Source: Ampullimonas aquatilis
GTDB lineage: Bacteria; Pseudomonadota; Gammaproteobacteria; Burkholderiales; Burkholderiaceae_D
Assembly (NCBI RefSeq): GCF_049675895.1
Contig: NZ_CP183834.1
Span: 1,488,001 to 1,552,000 of the forward strand
Length of the DNA: 64,000 nt
Reading direction: 5' to 3'
Shown: positions 59,776-64,000 of the stretch, piece after piece
Layout of the letters: the number at the start of each line of letters is the position of its first letter
How positions within the stretch are numbered: the first letter of the stretch is position 1
Program-made: the position numbers and the translations under genes
The notes under the pieces: generated by a model
Databases searched by the model: none
Told to the model about the DNA's origin: nothing
The model's input: only the letters and a program-made list of their open reading frames with translations

Positions 59776-62700
59776 ATGTCTAAATTTTTCATTACCCGCC
59801 CCATTTTTTCGGCGGTCATCTCGATCATCATCACGCTGATTGGTCTGGTCGCATTAAAAGTTTTACCGGTAGCACAATATCCAGAAATTGCCCCACCAAC
59901 CGTATTGATTACCGCCACTTATCCTGGTGCCAGCCCGGAAACTTTGGCCAAGACGGTGGCCGCACCGATCGAAGAGCAGTTGAGTGGTGTTGAAAATCTA
60001 ATCTATTTCAGCTCAACTTCGGCTTCCAACGGCGTGGTGACCATCACTGTTACCTTCAATGTGGGTACTAATATTGATCTGGCCACGGTGAATGTAAATA
60101 ACCGTGTACAGATTGCCACCCCGCGCCTGCCCGATGAAGTGCGTCGTAATGGTGTTACGGTACAAAAGGCTTCCAACGATATTTTGATGGCGATTGCCTT
60201 GCAATCCGATGATCCACGTTATGACGATCTGTTTCTGAGCAATTACGCCACGACCAATATTCTGGATGAAATGAAGCGCTTGCCCGGCGTCGGTGATGCA
60301 GCAATTTTTGGTCCGCGCGACTATGGCATGCGCATCTGGCTCAAGCCGGACCGGATGGCGCAGTTGGCAGTGACAACACCTGAAATTGTGGCCGCCATCA
60401 ATGCGCAAAATGCCCAGTTTGCGGCTGGCAAGGTTGGTCAGGAACCAGCGCCAAGTGGTCAGGCCCTGGTATATACCGTCACCACCGCAGGCCGTTTGGT
60501 GGAGCCAGCCCAGTTTGGCGAAATCATTGTGCGTGCCGATGCGGGCAAAGGCATTTTGCGCCTGAAGGATGTGGCACGAATCGAGTTGGGGGCACAAGCC
60601 TATGATGCTGGCGTAACGCTCAATGGCAAACCAGCCATTGCTTTCAGGGTGGTGTTGCAATCGGGTGCCAATGCCCTGGATGTCGCCAAAAATGTGAAAG
60701 ACCGCATGGCTGAACTGTCGCAAGCCTTTCCTGAAGGTGTGCGTTATGTGATTCCGTTTGATACCACGCTGTTCGTCAAGCAGTCCATCTCTGAAGTGAT
60801 TCATACCCTGTTTGAAGCGGCCATTCTGGTGGTGCTGGTGGTGTTTATTTTCCTGCAAAGCTGGCGCGCCACGTTGATTCCAATGATCGCCGTGCCGGTA
60901 TCACTGATTGGTACTTTTGGTGGCTTGTTTGTCATGGGTTTTTCGATCAACACGTTGACGCTCTTTGCGATGGTGCTCTCCATCGGGATTGTGGTCGATG
61001 ATGCCATCGTGGTGCTGGAAAACGTTGAGCGGCTCATGAGCGAAGAAAAGATGTCGCCCAAGGATGCCGCCATTGAAGCCATGCGTGAAGTGTCCGGTGC
61101 GATTGTCGCCATTGTGCTGGTATTGTGTGCGGTGTTTGTGCCCGTGGCGTTTCTGGGTGGTCTGGCTGGTACACTGTACAAGCAGTTCGCCGTCACCGTG
61201 GCCATTTCTGTGGTGATTTCAGGCATTGTCGCCTTGACCTTGACGCCGGCACTGTGTGCCTTGCTGCTCAAGCCCATGCCCGAACATTCCAGCTCGCGTT
61301 TCTTTGAGGCCTTTAACCATTTCTTCGAGCGGGTTACCCGTGTTTATCTGGGTGGCGTGTCGATGGTAATGAAGCGTGCCGTGATTTCTGTGCTGATCTT
61401 TTTGATTCTGGTGGGCAGTGCGGTGTTCATGCTCAAGAAAATTCCAGGCAGTCTGGTGCCAGCCGAAGATCAGGGTTACGTGATTGCAGCCTTGTTTTTA
61501 CCGGATGCTGCCACCTTGCAACGTACCGCAGCCATGGGTGCCAAGGTGCAGCAACTGGTGCAGGATCATCCCGCGATTGGCAATGTGTTTGTGGTGACGG
61601 GCTTTGACTTGATTGGTGGCGGCAACAAGAGTAACGCAGCCACTGTTTTCATGCCATTGAAACCGTTTGATGAGCGTACCTTGTACGCGGATGACGTGAT
61701 CAAATATGTGTTCATGAAAACGGCCGGTCTTTCCGATGGTATGACACTGGCCTTCAACCCGCCACCGATCCGTGGTCTGGGTACTTCGGGGGGCTTTGAG
61801 GTGTATGTACAAAACCGTGCCGATGGTGACTCAAAACGTTTGAATGAGGTAGTGCAAGCCTTTATGGCCGAGCTCAAGAAACAGCCTGAGCTGGCCGGTG
61901 TGAATACTTTTTTCCGACCCACTGTGCCGCAGTTATTCGTTGATGTCGACAAGGTCAAGGCCCTGTCATTGGGGGTAGCCATTCCTGATATTTACACCAC
62001 ACTGCAAAGCACGATGGGTTCGCTCTATGTGAACGATTTCAACAAATCGGGTCGTACTTATCGGGTGCAATTGCAGGCCGATCAGCAATATCGTTTAAGA
62101 CCGGAAGACTTGGGACAGATGTACGTCAAGGCATCTTCAGGCCAGATGATTCCGCTGAAAAGTCTGATCACTGTCCAGCCGATTGTGGGACCAGAACAGT
62201 TTGATCGCTATAACAGCTTTACCGCGGCCAAGCTGGTCGGTAATGGCGCGCCAGGCATCAGCTCGGGTCAGACCATTCAGGTTGTGGAACGGGTTGCCAA
62301 GGCCAGCCTGCCACCGGGCTTCACGATCGAGTGGACTGGTCAGGCCTATCAGGAAAAACGCGTAGGCAGTGCCTCCATTGTGGCTTTTAGCGTGGCCCTG
62401 ATTCTGGTGTTCCTGATTCTCGCGGCGCAGTTTGAACGCTGGTCCTTGCCGGTCGCGGTCTTGCTGGCAGTGCCATTTGCACTGTTTGGCGCACTCACGG
62501 CCATCTTGCTGCGTGGTATGAGCAATGACATTTACTTTCAGATTGGTTTGGTCACCCTGATTGGTCTGGCCGCTAAAAACGCGATTCTGATTGTGGAATT
62601 TGCCCAGCAAAAACATGCCGAAGGCAAATCGGTATTCGATTCTGCCAAAGAGGCTGCGCGACTGCGTTTCCGCCCCATTGTGATGACGTCACTGGCCTTT

Positions 62701-62907
62701 GTATTGGGGGTCGTGCCGTTGGCGATTGCGACGGGTGCAGGTGCTTCGGCGCGCCGTTCAATGGGCACCGGCGTGGTGGGTGGCATGTTGGTGGCTACCT
62801 TCGTCGCCACTATTTTTGTGCCGCTGTTTTATAAATTGCTGACGCGTGAGCATGCGGTTAAAAAAGAGGACAGTGCCACACTGCCAGCGCAGGAGGGCTC
62901 GGTATGA
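59776..62907 (+). CDS. acrB: RND multidrug efflux pump (AcrB/MexB type, HAE1)
   Basis: Proton-driven inner-membrane pump, 1043 residues, 12 helices and two large periplasmic loops. The N-terminus MSKFFITRPIFSAVISIIITLIGLVALKVLPVAQYPEIAPPTV is typical of HAE-1. The proton-relay aspartates are in GIVVDDAIVVLENVERL near 403-419, and the matching lysine in GLAAKNAILIVEFAQQKHAEGKS near 932-954. RLPDEVRRNGVTVQK and the second-half domain PGSLVPAEDQGY are conserved. Its stop overlaps the channel gene start (ATGA). Substrates are probably hydrophobic drugs or solvents. Confidence 0.97.
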   Translation: MSKFFITRPIFSAVISIIITLIGLVALKVLPVAQYPEIAPPTVLITATYPGASPETLAKTVAAPIEEQLSGVENLIYFSSTSASNGVVTITVTFNVGTNIDLATVNVNNRVQIATPRLPDEVRRNGVTVQKASNDILMAIALQSDDPRYDDLFLSNYATTNILDEMKRLPGVGDAAIFGPRDYGMRIWLKPDRMAQLAVTTPEIVAAINAQNAQFAAGKVGQEPAPSGQALVYTVTTAGRLVEPAQFGEIIVRADAGKGILRLKDVARIELGAQAYDAGVTLNGKPAIAFRVVLQSGANALDVAKNVKDRMAELSQAFPEGVRYVIPFDTTLFVKQSISEVIHTLFEAAILVVLVVFIFLQSWRATLIPMIAVPVSLIGTFGGLFVMGFSINTLTLFAMVLSIGIVVDDAIVVLENVERLMSEEKMSPKDAAIEAMREVSGAIVAIVLVLCAVFVPVAFLGGLAGTLYKQFAVTVAISVVISGIVALTLTPALCALLLKPMPEHSSSRFFEAFNHFFERVTRVYLGGVSMVMKRAVISVLIFLILVGSAVFMLKKIPGSLVPAEDQGYVIAALFLPDAATLQRTAAMGAKVQQLVQDHPAIGNVFVVTGFDLIGGGNKSNAATVFMPLKPFDERTLYADDVIKYVFMKTAGLSDGMTLAFNPPPIRGLGTSGGFEVYVQNRADGDSKRLNEVVQAFMAELKKQPELAGVNTFFRPTVPQLFVDVDKVKALSLGVAIPDIYTTLQSTMGSLYVNDFNKSGRTYRVQLQADQQYRLRPEDLGQMYVKASSGQMIPLKSLITVQPIVGPEQFDRYNSFTAAKLVGNGAPGISSGQTIQVVERVAKASLPPGFTIEWTGQAYQEKRVGSASIVAFSVALILVFLILAAQFERWSLPVAVLLAVPFALFGALTAILLRGMSNDIYFQIGLVTLIGLAAKNAILIVEFAQQKHAEGKSVFDSAKEAARLRFRPIVMTSLAFVLGVVPLAIATGAGASARRSMGTGVVGGMLVATFVATIFVPLFYKLLTREHAVKKEDSATLPAQEGSV

Positions 62908-64000
62908 AATCGCTCATGAAACAAAATAAATTGAATCGCCATGCCATTGCACTGACAGTCACCGCTGTCGTGTTGAGTCTGAGTGCTTGTGCTGTTGGCC
63001 CTGATTATGCCCGTCCCAATCTGAGCTTGCCGGATACTTATGGTGTGGCAGAGCAGGGGGTGACAAGTGATCCTAATATCGCTGATACCAATCCAACATC
63101 CCAGTCTGTGCCGGACAACTGGTGGACGCTTTATCAGGATGTCATGTTGAACAGCCTGATTGATACGGCCCAAGTCCATAATCAGGATGTAGCACAAGCT
63201 GTGGCGCGGATTGAAGAGGCTGATGCTGCGCTGCGTGAAGTGGGCGCCGCATTTTTGCCGCAAATTGATTTAGGTGCCAGCGGTAATCGTTCGCGTATCA
63301 GTACGGTGAGCAATACGCCAGTCTTGGCTGGCTCCAGCCCGGTGCGCAATACCTTTCAATTGGGGCTCTCCACCACGTTTGAACTGGATTTCTGGGGCAA
63401 GATTCGCCGTACTCAAGAAGATTATCGGGCCAGGGCATTGGGGACGCGTTATGCACGTGATGTGACCTTGCTGACTTTGTCGGGTCTGGTGGCGCAGAGC
63501 TATTTCAATGTGCGTTCGCTGGATTCGCAGTTGCAGATCAGTCAGCAAAGTCTGACTGTGCGTGATGAGTCTTTGCAGTTGGCACAAACCCGTTCACGGG
63601 CAGGTTTGGCGTCGGATCTGGATTTGCGACAAGCCGAAAGTGCGCGTGCCGATACCGCTGCCACCATAAAAGATTTGCAGCGGCAAAGACAATTGGCTGA
63701 ACATCAATTGGCCTTGCTCACAGGTCAACCAGGCTTGCGTGTGGCACCTCTTCATGTTGCCGATTTACCCGTGCCGCCGATTGTCCCAACCGGTCTGCCT
63801 TCGGCATTGATCAGCCAGCGTCCCGATGTGGCGCAGGCCGAACAGGCGCTGGCCTCGGCCAATGCCCAGATTGGCGTGTCCAAAGCAGCACAGTTGCCGA
63901 CGTTTTCATTGACAGGCAACTATGGTGGTCAAAGCCGCGATCTGTCCGATTTGCTGACTGCACCGGGGCGGATCTGGTCATTTGGTTTGGGCGCGACTTT
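62904..64000 (+). CDS. outer-membrane efflux lipoprotein, NodT family (partial)
   Basis: Outer-membrane channel (OprM/TtgC type) completing the tripartite pump. The frame is open from ATG 62904 to the window edge, giving about 365 residues of an expected 470-500. A signal with lipobox VVLSLSACAVGPDYARP is followed by the OEP repeats: VPDNWWTLYQDVMLNSLIDTAQVHNQDVAQAVARIEEADAALREVGAAFLPQIDLGASG, then ELDFWGKIRRTQEDYRA, and LISQRPDVAQAEQALASANAQIGVSKAAQLPTFSLTG. It overlaps the acrB stop by four bases. The 3' end lies beyond the window. Confidence 0.94.
   Translation, partial: MKSLMKQNKLNRHAIALTVTAVVLSLSACAVGPDYARPNLSLPDTYGVAEQGVTSDPNIADTNPTSQSVPDNWWTLYQDVMLNSLIDTAQVHNQDVAQAVARIEEADAALREVGAAFLPQIDLGASGNRSRISTVSNTPVLAGSSPVRNTFQLGLSTTFELDFWGKIRRTQEDYRARALGTRYARDVTLLTLSGLVAQSYFNVRSLDSQLQISQQSLTVRDESLQLAQTRSRAGLASDLDLRQAESARADTAATIKDLQRQRQLAEHQLALLTGQPGLRVAPLHVADLPVPPIVPTGLPSALISQRPDVAQAEQALASANAQIGVSKAAQLPTFSLTGNYGGQSRDLSDLLTAPGRIWSFGLGAT

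Noticed and set aside
60013..60858. 281-codon frame antisense to the RND pump gene.
   Set aside because: The pump reading frame is continuous and conserved here; the antisense frame is a by-product.
1..64000. CRISPR array, prophage, transposase or rRNA genes.
   Set aside because: No regularly spaced direct repeats, integrase, transposase or rRNA sequence was found in the window.

Overview
The window looks like chromosome from a betaproteobacterium of the order Burkholderiales, probably Oxalobacteraceae-like. That is inferred from gene content and order: ffs-dnaX-ybaB-recR; scpB-rluB-rimP-nusA-infB-rbfA-truB-typA; xseB-ispA-dxs; thrB with DUF2782 and BPSS1780-type proteins beside polA; and NsrR controlling hmp. 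Genus cannot be fixed from the sequence alone. Base composition is moderate and most genes are housekeeping. No rRNA, CRISPR array, prophage or intact insertion sequence was seen.

Layout. 0-4 kb: an AddA-type helicase-nuclease. 4.1-5.2 kb: a small AT-richer island with a GNAT acetyltransferase and a membrane-anchored coiled-coil protein. 5.3-9.1 kb: SRP RNA, dnaX, ybaB, recR. 9.0-11.3 kb: a nitric-oxide stress unit (nsrR, hmp and an unrecognised membrane protein). 11.5-17.1 kb: a YjdF-type membrane protein, a secreted-type nuclease, a Tat lipoprotein SGNH hydrolase, ubiC, tal and, divergently, rpiA. 17-24 kb: an EAL phosphodiesterase, a BPSS1780-type protein, thrB, a DUF2782 protein, a porin and a LOG-family protein. 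24-34 kb: polA, then assorted enzymes and transporters, ending in a Rieske oxygenase-EamA pair. 34.6-37.7 kb: the isoprenoid genes xseB-ispA-dxs. 37.7-40.9 kb: tsaD, two N-degron aminoacyl-transferases and a Nudix hydrolase. 41-52 kb: initiator tRNA, chromosome segregation, and the translation/transcription cluster rimP to typA. 52-54.5 kb: two paralogous GGDEF proteins, only one with an intact active site. 54.6-57.4 kb: dusA, an HSL-type esterase and a GNAT protein. 57.7-64 kb: an AcrR-regulated RND tripartite efflux system running off the window end.

The most interesting signal is not a gene. A family of 71-bp intergenic elements occurs seven times (40, 8303, 21647, 30197, 31341, 51997 and 57587). 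Every copy keeps exactly 63 bp between two GTAT-ended boxes, with no insertions or deletions, a conserved AGTGC core and an ATAC-N9-GTAT dyad. Copies lie just after stop codons or in convergent gaps, and one forms the typA terminator. I do not recognise this family. A separate 215-bp inverted-repeat element lies at 27849-28063. Regulatory sites that can be read directly include NsrR-like operators at nsrR and hmp, an AcrR-type operator, a promoter followed at once by a terminator ahead of rimP, and strong promoters for the SRP RNA and initiator tRNA.
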